In this document: one piece after another, positions 9,489-19,835 of the stretch
Position numbering within the stretch: position 1 is the stretch's first letter
Layout: the number at the start of each line of letters is the position of its first letter
NCBI RefSeq assembly: GCF_020042285.1
Contig: NZ_CP083388.1
Span: forward strand, 3,374,001 to 3,438,000
DNA: 64,000 nt
Source of the DNA: Ferruginibacter albus
GTDB lineage: Bacteria; Bacteroidota; Bacteroidia; Chitinophagales; Chitinophagaceae
Reading direction: 5' to 3'
The notes under the pieces: generated by a model
What the model was told of the DNA's origin: nothing
Databases searched by the model: none
The model's input: only the letters and a program-made list of their open reading frames with translations
Made by a program: the position numbers and the translations under genes

Positions 9489-12400
9489 TTATTGTACTAT
9501 TATTTTTTGTGAAGACGTTGAAGTTTCAGTAAAGATTTTTAATTGATAAACACCTTTTGCAATACCGGAAATATTCAAGGAATTATTATTGCCCTGTAGT
9601 TGAAACCTTCGGATGATCTTGCCGGAAACATCCAACAACAAAGCTTCTGTACAATTTTTTGAACTTGCAATAAATAACTTACGATTGGTTACGGGGTTGG
9701 GATATACAACTATAGCAGATGCATTGTTGTCAAAATTCACTTGTTGTATGGCTGAATAAGAAACGCTGCCATCAGCATCGGCAACTTTTAACCGGTAATA
9801 ATTTATTACTAACGGCGATGCATCAACGAAATTATATTGCTGATTTAAATTTGAATTAGTAGCCGGCACAATACCAATATCTGTAAATATTTTTCCGTCG
9901 CTGCTTCTTTCAATAATGAATTGATCAAGGGAATTTTCGCTTTGCGTTTGCCAATTCAATGCCACTTTTGAATTTTGTTTATTAGCTATAAAAGATACCA
10001 GCTTTAAAGGCAGGGCGCTATCATTGTTAATGCCACCTTTGTTTAACCAAAACTCACCGAATTTCGACACATCATATTCAGCATAATAACCATTATCATA
10101 GGGAATAATATCCGTACTATCCGGAGTAATGAACGAAAACAATCCGGTTAGATTATCTGCCAGCGTACCATTTTCATCTGCCAGGCTACCATTATATTGC
10201 GTAACGCCTAATTGGTAGGCATTCTGTGGTCTTGTACAATTAGCACAGCCCACATCGGTTAGCAAACGATTGACTTCTGAATCAGTAAAATAAAAACGCA
10301 CTGCTACCATTCCCGATGGTTGACCGGTTGGTCTGATAACAATATTTCTATTAAGGTAATATTGATCATTCGCATACCGGGTAGAGCCGTTATACGGGTA
10401 CACGCTAACGTTAGTTATTCCTAAATTATTTCCATTGGCATTTATAGACACAACCCGTTTATTGTTTGCTGTAAAATGAATCCAGTTATTTCCACTTACG
10501 TTTTGCGATAAAGAAGTGATGGGCGTATCTGTATATACCGCTGCTTTATCAAAAATGTGAAAGTCATCTATCCCTGCCCCTTCATAAGTTACACCATCAT
10601 CTGCATTCATTACAAACCGAAAACGCACATTAGTGCCCTTTGTTGGTATATCAATACTTGCCACATGCCATATGGTGTTGGAGTTGCGCCAGTTTCTTGT
10701 GGCAGAATCATACCAATTTGTTCCCTGTTTAAAATCACCAAGCTTTTGCCAATTAGTACCATCAGTTGAATATTCAACCCAGCTAAAATCAAAATCTTGT
10801 TCTAATTGTAAAATATGACTGAATGAAAGTACGGGTTGGTTTAAACTGCTTAGATCGAAACAAGGCGTATATAAATACGATTGCTCATTGTTATTGTAAT
10901 TGCCTGTTAAGTTGGTTGTCCATATATAGTTTCCATTAGGCGCCTTATTGATAATGGTTTTTGCAGGCGCTCCCCATTGCCAGGTAGAATTAGTGCCTTG
11001 TGCATAAAACTGCCCGTTGTTATTTTCAAAACCCTGTAAGTATGGATATGTAGTAATTACAGGACTGTTATGTAAGGAATAATTTTTTACACTATCATTG
11101 ATGGAGTAAGTATCCCCCGGAAATTTAACCCAGGCATTAATGGAATAATCTACATAAGAAGAAAGATTCGCCTTGGTAGTAAAGGTATAATCAACAGCGC
11201 TGTTGGCAGCAATTGAAGGAATTATTTCCGTTACAACCGTTCCATTATTTACCTGGTAATTAACAGGCACATTGGCAACTGCAGTATTATTATAATTTTT
11301 TACACGTATTGAAATGGGATTGGCGCTTGATAAACCGCAACCATTTTTTGAAGGCGATAAAATGCTGGCGACTGATAGATCATTGAACACTTGCTTCAGT
11401 GTCATATCGTCAAATGTAAATCCATCATCCAGGTCAGATTGGGGAACGGGTGTGTTGGCAGAAGTATAGCCCTGCTCTCCAAATCGTATTTGAAAAGTAG
11501 GGGTGATCGCTTGTGAAGGAGTAGCGCTATTCAACAGATCATTTATATTAAAGTTGCCATGCTGCCATTGTCCGAATGCGGGTTGATTAGCATATAAATT
11601 ATACGCTTCCACCCAATTGTCATTTTCGCTGCCGCGAATCCATATCCTGTTATTAGGAGAGTCTGCCATACCCTGGCTTCTATAGTAAAAATCATAACGG
11701 AGTTGAGTACCCGAAAAAGCACTTAGATTATAACTGGCAAATGCCGTACTGGTGGTATAGTTTTTTTGATAAGGGGTCTGATCTAACGTAAGTGCTTTAG
11801 TGCCCGAACGTGAAAAACCCGTATTGACAAAGGTTCTTGCTCTTCCATAAACTGAAGAAGCGGTGAAATCAAACGCATCGTTACCAACAAAACCTAAGGT
11901 AGGATTTCTATATTCGCCAACGGCAGATGTTTCAAACGTTTCTATTATGGGTAAAGAAGCTATTACAGAATTGTCCAAAAGTTTCACTGCTTTATACGCT
12001 GTATCATTCTGATGATTAGAGTCGGCAACATTAGTAGTCCAGGCTTTAAAGTTATAATGAAATGCTGATGTATCATATACGTAAGGCGTAGTAAAGGTAT
12101 AATCGTAAGTGCCTTTAGCAGGCACTGTTGCAGTAATAGTTTCTGTTGCTATGCCACCTTCACTATTGTATGAAACAGTAATAGGTCCGGCTACATCCGT
12201 ACTGCCTAAATTTCTTATTCGAACTTTTACAGGCTTAACTGCATTACCGGCATTAGCAAAAAATTTCCTGGCCGTATTAGGCTCTAATATCGAATCAACT
12301 TTTATATCTCCATTAAATATAGTTGCTGTACAGGCACCGCCCGATGGAGTAATATTTACAGATAAAGAGCGCCTACCTGCCGCCGAATCTTTTTTTGCTG

Positions 12401-14768
12401 CAACACCAAACCAATACTGCTTATTCTTATCCAGGTTTTTAACCAAAAAATTGGTATCGATTGTATTGGCAATTACCATCATGCTATCGCCAGACATCTG
12501 CAATATGTTATATGAAGTAGCGCCGGCAATACTGTTCCATTTTAATGAAACATAACCCTGGCAAGCATTGAAAGCGGTAACGACGGGTCGGCCCAATATG
12601 GTGATACCGAATTTACTTTGATCACTATAACTAGTTCCATTAGTGGAAATTCTTATTAAAGCTTTGTTAGTAACAGTAGCAGGCACAGTCCATGTATAAG
12701 AACGGGCATTGGCAATGGCGTTATTAATAACATTCCATACGTTGCCGCTATCTGTCGAATACTCCAATGTAAATGTTTTGCTTTCACTTCCATATACATT
12801 CCACCTGATCAATTCAGATTCGCCGGGTACCCATGTTTCGCCGCCGTAAGGATATTGCAATGTTATGGAAGAATCCAGTATTTCATAAGCAACAATATAA
12901 TCCTGCGGACCATAAGGAACATTATATCCATTTACGTTAACCGTATAAGTTCCTGCCACAGGATCATTGATCGTTACCTGCTCAATATTATTAGTATGAT
13001 CTGCGCCTTCTACAGCATTATTATTTACACTACCGGGAGAAGGATTTAAAATAAGAGGCTTATGTATGGTAACGCCACCAGGTTCAGCAACAGTAAGATC
13101 CAGATCATTTATTAAAGCGGTAGCTGCGTTAATAGCAGCTTCTTTATCACTCCAGTACAACATTACTTTTAGCTTCCTTGCATTTTTAGGAATTGTAATA
13201 GTATGCGTTGCATTTGCATTGTTGGTTATGGTATTAATAAAATAACGATTACTATCCAGGTCCTCTACAGCTCTTTTTGTATTCAACATGCCAAAACCAA
13301 ATCTAAAATCCGGCCCGGGGTTTCCCAGATCTTCTGCACTGTTGCAAAGCAATGCTTTTAATAATGCAGCTTTAGGATTAGTGCCGCCATTTGATCTCCG
13401 GTAATCTTCATATAATAAAGCCAGAGAACCTGTTACTGCAGGAGCTGCCATACTGGTACCGCTTGTAGTAAGATAATTATTATTAGTAATGGTAGATGTT
13501 ACGTTTACTCCTCCCGATACTATTTCGGGTTTAATGCGTCCGTCTTTTACAGGTCCGCAACTACTTAATCCCGCAATAGTATAATTGGAATTATCCATAG
13601 CGCCGACCGTCAATACATTTTTTGCGCTTTGCCAACCTGATTTTACAGTAGCAAATGAATTTGAGTAGGGAGAACAGTTAGTACCCCCATCGTTTCCGGC
13701 TGCAATTATATGCATTAACTGTGGTGTATTTTTCAATTGCCAATCTATATAATTGCTCAGCACATCATATTTTCCTTCACCTGTACATCCTGCATCAACC
13801 GAATAATAAGAGTTATTGGTGACTACCATATTATTGTCTGCCAAATAAGTAACTGCATTTATTATTATACCGGTAAAATATTGATTGATAAGAGTGGCTT
13901 TAGGTGCCATGCCATGATATTTTACATCGATGATACCTGCACCTGCCAATGTTCCTGCCACATGTGTTCCATGATCATCCGGGTACCAGGGAGTGCGCAT
14001 TATCAGCTTATTGGTAAGGTCAATATGAGTAGACATATCTGCATTGTCACCAATACCTACAGTTACACCTCTGCCTAATAAATTTTTACCTCCTACAGCC
14101 TCTAACGCACTCACACCATGTGCTGCAACACTATTATAATTAAGCGTTTTGTCTTTTAATGTTTGTAAGGTTACGGAACTTACGAAAGGCAATGCAGCAA
14201 TGGCATTTATCAGCTTTGTATCAATTTCAATAAATATAGAGGATGGCGCTTCGAACTTGTTCGTTATTAAAACAGCACCCAATTTCTCCAGTTCAGCCTC
14301 CGCCGTTTTTCTATCAATAGATGAAATAAAATTAACAGCAATGCACTTAAAATCTTCTTTATTGTAGGATGGTTGATAACTGGTTAGATCAGCATCAATT
14401 TTATAAGCAGAAGGAATAACACCGACAGCAATAATATTTAATTTTTGTGCCTGCAAAAAATCAAAGTCATTTCGGATGCTTGCAAAATAACTGTTAGCAG
14501 GTAAATAATCACTTAATTCAATACCGGCAGTTTTTAGCTGTTCAATTTCAGTTACAGTGGGTATTGATGCGAATTGCAATAACACAAAGTATTTATCATC
14601 ATATAAGGCGGTCTTTATTTTCTCTTTTTTGAAAATTTTTGATGATATGTTCTTTTCTATTTTATAGTTTCCATTTGAAAAGTGCACCGGTTTTATCTCC
14701 TGCGCAAATGACCGTGTACAAACTAAAGAAAAAAGGATTGTCAGAAATGGTAGGCAACTTTTTCGCAT
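9489..14768 (-). CDS. Giant subtilisin-like (S8) peptidase with T9SS sorting domain
   Basis: A secreted serine peptidase of 1759 residues. The order is: signal peptide 1-22; a propeptide-like region to about 205; the S8 catalytic domain at about 210-500, with Asp241 (GIGDNADM), His266 (DDHGTHVAG), the oxyanion Asn359 (AAGND) and Ser439 (TSGTSMAAP), all intact; then beta-sandwich, Fn3-like and CARDB-like domains (about 520-950); two jelly-roll/MAM-like segments; and a C-terminal type A sorting domain with VVYPNPV and a GVYQLKI strand about 20 residues from the end. The last domain is the signal for type IX secretion, so the enzyme is exported across the outer membrane and probably anchored or released. 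It stands alone between convergent and divergent neighbours. Substrate unknown. Confidence 0.93.
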   Translation of the reverse strand: MRKSCLPFLTILFSLVCTRSFAQEIKPVHFSNGNYKIEKNISSKIFKKEKIKTALYDDKYFVLLQFASIPTVTEIEQLKTAGIELSDYLPANSYFASIRNDFDFLQAQKLNIIAVGVIPSAYKIDADLTSYQPSYNKEDFKCIAVNFISSIDRKTAEAELEKLGAVLITNKFEAPSSIFIEIDTKLINAIAALPFVSSVTLQTLKDKTLNYNSVAAHGVSALEAVGGKNLLGRGVTVGIGDNADMSTHIDLTNKLIMRTPWYPDDHGTHVAGTLAGAGIIDVKYHGMAPKATLINQYFTGIIINAVTYLADNNMVVTNNSYYSVDAGCTGEGKYDVLSNYIDWQLKNTPQLMHIIAAGNDGGTNCSPYSNSFATVKSGWQSAKNVLTVGAMDNSNYTIAGLSSCGPVKDGRIKPEIVSGGVNVTSTITNNNYLTTSGTSMAAPAVTGSLALLYEDYRRSNGGTNPKAALLKALLCNSAEDLGNPGPDFRFGFGMLNTKRAVEDLDSNRYFINTITNNANATHTITIPKNARKLKVMLYWSDKEAAINAATALINDLDLTVAEPGGVTIHKPLILNPSPGSVNNNAVEGADHTNNIEQVTINDPVAGTYTVNVNGYNVPYGPQDYIVAYEILDSSITLQYPYGGETWVPGESELIRWNVYGSESKTFTLEYSTDSGNVWNVINNAIANARSYTWTVPATVTNKALIRISTNGTSYSDQSKFGITILGRPVVTAFNACQGYVSLKWNSIAGATSYNILQMSGDSMMVIANTIDTNFLVKNLDKNKQYWFGVAAKKDSAAGRRSLSVNITPSGGACTATIFNGDIKVDSILEPNTARKFFANAGNAVKPVKVRIRNLGSTDVAGPITVSYNSEGGIATETITATVPAKGTYDYTFTTPYVYDTSAFHYNFKAWTTNVADSNHQNDTAYKAVKLLDNSVIASLPIIETFETSAVGEYRNPTLGFVGNDAFDFTASSVYGRARTFVNTGFSRSGTKALTLDQTPYQKNYTTSTAFASYNLSAFSGTQLRYDFYYRSQGMADSPNNRIWIRGSENDNWVEAYNLYANQPAFGQWQHGNFNINDLLNSATPSQAITPTFQIRFGEQGYTSANTPVPQSDLDDGFTFDDMTLKQVFNDLSVASILSPSKNGCGLSSANPISIRVKNYNNTAVANVPVNYQVNNGTVVTEIIPSIAANSAVDYTFTTKANLSSYVDYSINAWVKFPGDTYSINDSVKNYSLHNSPVITTYPYLQGFENNNGQFYAQGTNSTWQWGAPAKTIINKAPNGNYIWTTNLTGNYNNNEQSYLYTPCFDLSSLNQPVLSFSHILQLEQDFDFSWVEYSTDGTNWQKLGDFKQGTNWYDSATRNWRNSNTIWHVASIDIPTKGTNVRFRFVMNADDGVTYEGAGIDDFHIFDKAAVYTDTPITSLSQNVSGNNWIHFTANNKRVVSINANGNNLGITNVSVYPYNGSTRYANDQYYLNRNIVIRPTGQPSGMVAVRFYFTDSEVNRLLTDVGCANCTRPQNAYQLGVTQYNGSLADENGTLADNLTGLFSFITPDSTDIIPYDNGYYAEYDVSKFGEFWLNKGGINNDSALPLKLVSFIANKQNSKVALNWQTQSENSLDQFIIERSSDGKIFTDIGIVPATNSNLNQQYNFVDASPLVINYYRLKVADADGSVSYSAIQQVNFDNNASAIVVYPNPVTNRKLFIASSKNCTEALLLDVSGKIIRRFQLQGNNNSLNISGIAKGVYQLKIFTETSTSSQKIIVQ

Positions 14769-14964
14769 TCAAAAATATTTATTGGATTTCACAAGGTTTA
14801 CAGCTTCCCAAAGCTATGAATAAAAGTGTTAATAAGACAAGCCCATTACCTTTTTTGCTGCCTGTATTTTGTTAATGAAATATTACCAGCCTCGCAGAGA
14901 CAAGAGAAATTGTAATTATAAAAATTTGGTGTTCTCCTTGACTTTGTGAGACTTAACCTAGAAA

Positions 14965-14995
14965 TTGGTATAACCTTTTCTTTCATGTAGTTTTG
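14965..14995 (+). promoter_or_regulatory. Consensus Bacteroidota promoter for mfd
   Basis: TTG (14965-14967), 20 bp spacer and TAGTTTTG (14988-14995, a perfect TAnnTTTG) fit the -33/-7 pattern. The -7 element ends 8 bp before the mfd ATG, which implies a leader of only a few bases. Confidence 0.65.
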
Positions 14996-15003
14996 CGTCT
15001 TCG

Positions 15004-18000
15004 ATGAACCTGGAATTGTTGATGGCTTCTTACGCAAACGATCCCCGCTGTTTTCAAATAGCGGATGGTATTCTATCGCCTCAACTCAACCACATCCACC
15101 TAAAAGGACTTGTTGGCGGCTCCTCGCAATTTATTTTTACAGCTGTATTTAATAATCCGGCTACTTCTTCTCTAAACCATCTTATTATTTTAAGAGACGC
15201 CGAAGAAGCAGCCTACTTTCATAATACGCTGGAAAATCTTACCAACGCGTTGGATATTTTTTATTTTCCTTCATCGTTCAAAAATAAAAAGAACTATCGT
15301 TTATTAAACAGCAGCCACGTGATGTTACGTACTGAAGCGCTTACTAAGATTGCTGCCGGCGGAAATAAAAAGATCGTTGTTACCTATCCCGAAGCGTTGT
15401 TCGAAAAAGTGGTTTTATCAAAAACACTTTCAGAGAATATTATTTCTATAAAGCAAGGTGATACACTTAATGTGAACGCAATATTAGAACGTTTTGTACA
15501 ATATGGTTTTAAAAGAACTGATTTTGTATATGAACCGGGACAATTTGCTGTGCGTGGCGGAATATTGGATATTTATTCTTTCGGCAATGAAAAGCCTTAC
15601 CGTATTGAGTTGTTTGGAAATGATGTGGATAGCATTCGCATATTTGATGCGGAATCGCAATTGAGCGAACGGAAATTATTGCAGGTAAATATCATCCCTA
15701 ATGTAGAAACGCAATTTGAAACAGGAGAGAAAGTTTCTTTATTAAACTTTTTATCGGAAAATACAATTGTATGGTCTGAAGATTGGGAATTCATCAAGGA
15801 GAAAATTGAACAACAGGAAGAAGATCTTGAGCTATTTCTTGAACTGCCCACGAACATCAAACGTGAGACGAGTGACGACAGCGATATTAATGAGAAGACC
15901 GATGTTACAAAAAATGATTTCATAACTGCATCAATATTGGAAGAACAAGTTCAACAGCATCATATAATTGAATTTGGCTCTAAAGCTTACTTTAATAAAA
16001 ACACTGAGTTTGCAATTTCTAATTTACAATTTGCAATCAAGGATCAGCCTTCCTTTAATCGCCAGTTTGATCTGTTGATAAAGAATTTGCAGGAGTATGA
16101 AAAACAGAAATACAATATTTTTCTTTTTGCAGAAAATCCAAAACAATTAGAAAGGCTGCACACTATCTTCATTGATCTGAAAGCAGAGATACAGGTTACT
16201 CCCATTCCTACTGCAATACACGAAGGTTTTATTGATGACGATCTAAAGATCGTTTGTTATACTGACCATCAAATTTTTCAACGGTATCACAAGTATAAGG
16301 TAAAACAAGCTTTTAGCAAGAATAAGGCGCTTACGTTAAAAACCTTGCGGGAGCTGCAACCCGGCGATTATGTAACACATATCGATCATGGCGTTGGAGT
16401 ATACAGCGGTTTGCAAAAAATTGAAGCCAATGGAAGAATGCAGGAAGCGGTTCGTATTGTTTATAAAGATGGTGATCTGTTATATGTAAATATTTCATCG
16501 CTGCATAAAATTGCAAAATACAGTGGCAAAGAAGGCAGCATTCCTAAAACGAACAAATTAGGAAGCGATGTTTGGAACAAGTTGAAGGAGAAGACCAAGA
16601 AACAGGTTAAAGACATTGCAACCGACCTAATAAAGTTATACGCACAACGTAAAAGTCAGCCGGGCTTTGCTTTCAGCATTGACAATTACATGCAGACAGA
16701 ATTGGAGGCATCGTTTATTTATGAAGATACTCCCGATCAAAACAAAGCCACTGTTGATGTAAAACGTGATATGGAAAAGCCATCACCGATGGACAGGTTG
16801 GTTTGCGGCGATGTAGGCTTTGGTAAAACAGAAGTAGCCATACGTGCTGCCTTTAAAGCTTGCTGCGATGGTAAGCAGGCTGCCGTATTGGTACCTACTA
16901 CTATTTTGGCTTACCAGCATTATAAAACGTTTGGAGACCGGTTAAAAGATTTTCCGGTGACTGTTGATTTTATCAATCGATTTAAATCGTCAAAAGAAAA
17001 AAAAGAAACGCTGCAAAAATTAGCAGAAGGAAAAATTGATATCATTATCGGAACACATTCCATTTTAGGCAAAGATGTTAAGTTCAAAGACCTGGGAATA
17101 ATGATCATTGATGAAGAACAGAAATTTGGTGTAGCGGCAAAAGAGAAATTAAAACAGTTGCGAGCAACGGTAGATTCACTTACGCTAACAGCAACGCCTA
17201 TCCCAAGAACATTGCAATTTAGCTTGATGGGTGCACGGGATCTAAGCATCATTAATACACCGCCGCCTAATCGCCAGCCAATACAAACAGAAGTGCAGGT
17301 GTTTAATGAAGACACGATAAGGGACACCATATATTATGAAACAGAAAGAGGCGGGCAGGTTTTCTTTATTCATAACCGGGTAAATGGCCTTGCGGAGATG
17401 ACAGGACATATACAAGGCTTGTGCCCTGATCTTAGCATTGCTTATGCACACGGACAAATGGATGGCGATAAACTGGAAGACACTATCCTGGATTTCATGG
17501 ATAAAAAATATGATGTGCTGGTGTGTACCAACATCGTTGAAAGCGGCGTGGATATTCCCAACGTTAATACCATTATTGTAAATAACGCTCATCAATTTGG
17601 ATTAAGCGATCTGCATCAGCTACGTGGAAGAGTTGGCAGAAGTAACAAAAAAGCATTCTGTTATTTATTGGCTCCGCCGATGAGCACTTTACCTCCTGAT
17701 AGTCGTAAGCGTTTGCAAACATTAGAGCAGTACAGCGATCTCGGTAGCGGCTTTCAAATTGCTATGCGTGACCTGGATATACGTGGCGCCGGAAATTTAT
17801 TAGGCGGTGAACAAAGCGGCTTTATTGCTGAGATCGGTTTTGAAATGTATCAGAAGATCCTGGATGAAGCTATTCGTGAATTAAAACGTAAAGACTTTAA
17901 AGAGCTGTTCAAAGAAGAAATTCAGCAGCAGGATGATTTTGTAAAAGATTGTTCTATCGATACAGACCTGGAAATATTGATTCCTGATAGCTATGTTGAA

Positions 18001-18405
18001 AGCATTACAGAAAGATTAAGCCTGTATTCAAGATTGGATAATTGCGAAAACGAAAAAGACCTGGAAGAATTTCATGCTGAATTGATCGATCGTTTTGGAC
18101 CAATACCTTCGCAAGTGGAAGACCTGTTCACCACTGTTCGCTGTCGCAAACTTGCTGTGGAGTTAGGTTTTGAGAAAATGCTTTTAAAAGATGAAATATT
18201 AAAATGCTTCTTTGTCAGCAACCCGGATTCACCTTATTTCCAAAGTGAAACATTTATGGGTATATTAAAATTCCTTCAAGCAGCTACCAATAAGGCCAGG
18301 TTAAAACAGGTTGGCAAGAACGGAATTTTGATCGTGAACGACATGAAAACGATGAAACAATTGCATCAATTTTTAACCAGGATGTACGAAAGCATTAAGG
18401 GCTAA
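15004..18405 (+). CDS. mfd: Transcription-repair coupling factor
   Basis: Mfd removes RNA polymerase stalled at DNA lesions and recruits UvrA. At 1133 residues the length is normal. Visible parts are the UvrB-like N-terminal region, the CarD-like RNAP-binding domain near residues 445-510 (PGDYVTHIDHGVGVY), the RecG-like translocase with Walker A GDVGFGKTE near 601 and DEEQ near 702, helicase motif VI (QLRGRVGRS), and the C-terminal TRCF domain. Between residues 283 and 345 the protein contains two low-complexity segments encoded by short DNA repeats (see separate entries). Its stop codon overlaps that of the convergent DUF2306 gene by 4 bp. Confidence 0.98.
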   Translation: MNLELLMASYANDPRCFQIADGILSPQLNHIHLKGLVGGSSQFIFTAVFNNPATSSLNHLIILRDAEEAAYFHNTLENLTNALDIFYFPSSFKNKKNYRLLNSSHVMLRTEALTKIAAGGNKKIVVTYPEALFEKVVLSKTLSENIISIKQGDTLNVNAILERFVQYGFKRTDFVYEPGQFAVRGGILDIYSFGNEKPYRIELFGNDVDSIRIFDAESQLSERKLLQVNIIPNVETQFETGEKVSLLNFLSENTIVWSEDWEFIKEKIEQQEEDLELFLELPTNIKRETSDDSDINEKTDVTKNDFITASILEEQVQQHHIIEFGSKAYFNKNTEFAISNLQFAIKDQPSFNRQFDLLIKNLQEYEKQKYNIFLFAENPKQLERLHTIFIDLKAEIQVTPIPTAIHEGFIDDDLKIVCYTDHQIFQRYHKYKVKQAFSKNKALTLKTLRELQPGDYVTHIDHGVGVYSGLQKIEANGRMQEAVRIVYKDGDLLYVNISSLHKIAKYSGKEGSIPKTNKLGSDVWNKLKEKTKKQVKDIATDLIKLYAQRKSQPGFAFSIDNYMQTELEASFIYEDTPDQNKATVDVKRDMEKPSPMDRLVCGDVGFGKTEVAIRAAFKACCDGKQAAVLVPTTILAYQHYKTFGDRLKDFPVTVDFINRFKSSKEKKETLQKLAEGKIDIIIGTHSILGKDVKFKDLGIMIIDEEQKFGVAAKEKLKQLRATVDSLTLTATPIPRTLQFSLMGARDLSIINTPPPNRQPIQTEVQVFNEDTIRDTIYYETERGGQVFFIHNRVNGLAEMTGHIQGLCPDLSIAYAHGQMDGDKLEDTILDFMDKKYDVLVCTNIVESGVDIPNVNTIIVNNAHQFGLSDLHQLRGRVGRSNKKAFCYLLAPPMSTLPPDSRKRLQTLEQYSDLGSGFQIAMRDLDIRGAGNLLGGEQSGFIAEIGFEMYQKILDEAIRELKRKDFKELFKEEIQQQDDFVKDCSIDTDLEILIPDSYVESITERLSLYSRLDNCENEKDLEEFHAELIDRFGPIPSQVEDLFTTVRCRKLAVELGFEKMLLKDEILKCFFVSNPDSPYFQSETFMGILKFLQAATNKARLKQVGKNGILIVNDMKTMKQLHQFLTRMYESIKG
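15855..15879. repeat. In-frame copy of the ACGTGAGACG repeat inside mfd
   Basis: The stretch CATCAAACGTGAGACG plus AGTGACGAC matches the repeat found in leuS at 31101-31155. It encodes IKRETSDDS in a nonconserved linker of Mfd, close to the VKRETSNDNS encoded in leuS. Confidence 0.6.
16009..16037. repeat. AATTTGCAATTT-type tandem repeat inside mfd
   Basis: Three degenerate units of a roughly 10-bp TTTGCAATTT motif read through in frame as FAISNLQFAI. They lie 130 bp downstream of the other repeat, in the same linker region of Mfd. Confidence 0.55.
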
Positions 18406-19058
18406 TCTGCCTGAACGATTTTATATCGATACTTACTCATTCTGTAAATAATATATTCTGCAATTAAAAGGTTCAGCGTCCAGCCCAGCCATGCAATAAT
18501 TCTATATCTATCCATAGGATGAATTTCGGTGAAGTTTGCAATGATAACTTTCCATAAACGCAGACTAATAGCAGACAGTGTGAGCGCAAAACTTCTTATC
18601 ATGTACATACGATGCAATCTAAATTTCTTTTTTATAGCATAATATAAAGCCAATGCTGTAAATAATATCCATAATACAGACAGCAATACAAATGCAATGC
18701 GTGATGATAAACCACCATTGGCATAAAAGCTCATTAAAAAACTTGCCGGCCCCGTCACTAATAAAATATCGATCACATAAATGTATCCAAATACTCGGTG
18801 CAACCGGGGTTTACGACGTAATAACCGTTTTGAGAATTGCGTGAACCCGGCGAACAGCACCAATATACTGCTGAATACATGTACAAAAAAAGCAAGCCGC
18901 CATTCGGTTACATGTATGTATTCTTGTTTTAATTGTAAAAAAGCTACATCATTTTTTACGGGAATATAGGCATAGATAATACGCAACATTAAAAACGAAA
19001 ACACCGCCAACGCAACCAGTAAAATTGCCGGAACAATATTTTTGCGGAGTATCATCAA
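18402..19058 (-). CDS. DUF2306 membrane protein
   Basis: This 218-residue integral membrane protein has about six or seven hydrophobic helices. Features of the DUF2306 family are FSKRLLRRKPRLHRVFGYIYV (cytoplasmic, with R-x-x-x-H-R-x-x-G-Y), a GPASFLMSFYANGG segment and KKFRLHRMYMIRSFALTL. The family function is unknown. It converges on mfd with a shared CTAA (18402-18405). The promoter region is shared with the divergent lipoprotein gene. Confidence 0.85.
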   Translation of the reverse strand: MMILRKNIVPAILLVALAVFSFLMLRIIYAYIPVKNDVAFLQLKQEYIHVTEWRLAFFVHVFSSILVLFAGFTQFSKRLLRRKPRLHRVFGYIYVIDILLVTGPASFLMSFYANGGLSSRIAFVLLSVLWILFTALALYYAIKKKFRLHRMYMIRSFALTLSAISLRLWKVIIANFTEIHPMDRYRIIAWLGWTLNLLIAEYIIYRMSKYRYKIVQAD

Positions 19059-19086
19059 AATTGTACTTTACAGAAAATTAGTATTT

Positions 19087-19818
19087 ATGAAACACATTTT
19101 TTCGTTTGCCTTGTTAGCTGCTTTTATAATTGCTTCCTGCAAAAGCAAAACATCTTCTACCGATAAAAATACAGACAATGCTGTTGCAGACAGCCTTGTT
19201 AATAAAATAAATATCTTAGGCTCCTATGTTGGAGCTTTTGGCGACAATAAGATCAATGTTTTAATTACAAGAATAGCCGGGGACAGCATTGAAGGCAATA
19301 GCATTGTTGCAGGCAATGCCAGAACATTTAAAGGAACCATAAATAAAAAAGATTCTGTTATCAGCATAAGTGCAAAAGAGCCGGGCGATGATAAAAATGA
19401 TGGAAGTTTTCAATTTGCGATAAATGCTTCAAATCCAAATACACTTACCGGTTCATGGCAACCTTATAAGTCAACCGAAAATGTTGGCGACAAAAAATTT
19501 TCTCTTGTCAAAAGAACATTTTCTTATAAAGCAGACGTTGGTGAATATCCTCAAGCAAGCATGAAATTGTTAAGCGACAGCGATGTAAACAATATGGATA
19601 AGTACGAATTAGAGATGATGCGCAATGAAATATTTGCCCGTCATGGTTATTGCTTTACAAGAAGAGAAACCAGGCAGGAATTTGAAAGTGAAGATTGGTA
19701 TATACCGGCTTCTGTTGATGTAAGAAAAGATATAACAGAAATAGAAAGGAAAAATATTACATTGATAAAAAAGTATGAAAAATATGCCAAGGAGTATGGT
19801 GATGATTATGGCAGATAA
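19087..19818 (+). CDS. Lipoprotein with YARHG domain
   Basis: MKHIFSFALLAAFIIASC is a lipoprotein signal with Cys18 as acylation site. The middle part is a beta-rich region of about 130 residues. Residues of about 165-240 form a YARHG domain: MRNEIFARHGYCF, followed by EFESEDWY and the IERKNI helix. This domain is extracellular or periplasmic in known proteins, with no defined function. I chose the ATG at 19087 over one at 19042 because it gives the lipoprotein signal. It lies upstream of the HIT gene by 17 bp, so they may be cotranscribed. Confidence 0.85.
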   Translation: MKHIFSFALLAAFIIASCKSKTSSTDKNTDNAVADSLVNKINILGSYVGAFGDNKINVLITRIAGDSIEGNSIVAGNARTFKGTINKKDSVISISAKEPGDDKNDGSFQFAINASNPNTLTGSWQPYKSTENVGDKKFSLVKRTFSYKADVGEYPQASMKLLSDSDVNNMDKYELEMMRNEIFARHGYCFTRRETRQEFESEDWYIPASVDVRKDITEIERKNITLIKKYEKYAKEYGDDYGR

Positions 19819-19835
19819 TTTCAAATAAGAACAAT

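Noticed and set aside
14770..14777. -7 promoter element directly before the S8 peptidase start
   Set aside because: TATTTTTG on the minus strand matches, but it ends 1 bp before the ATG, so transcription would begin inside the coding region; probably chance.
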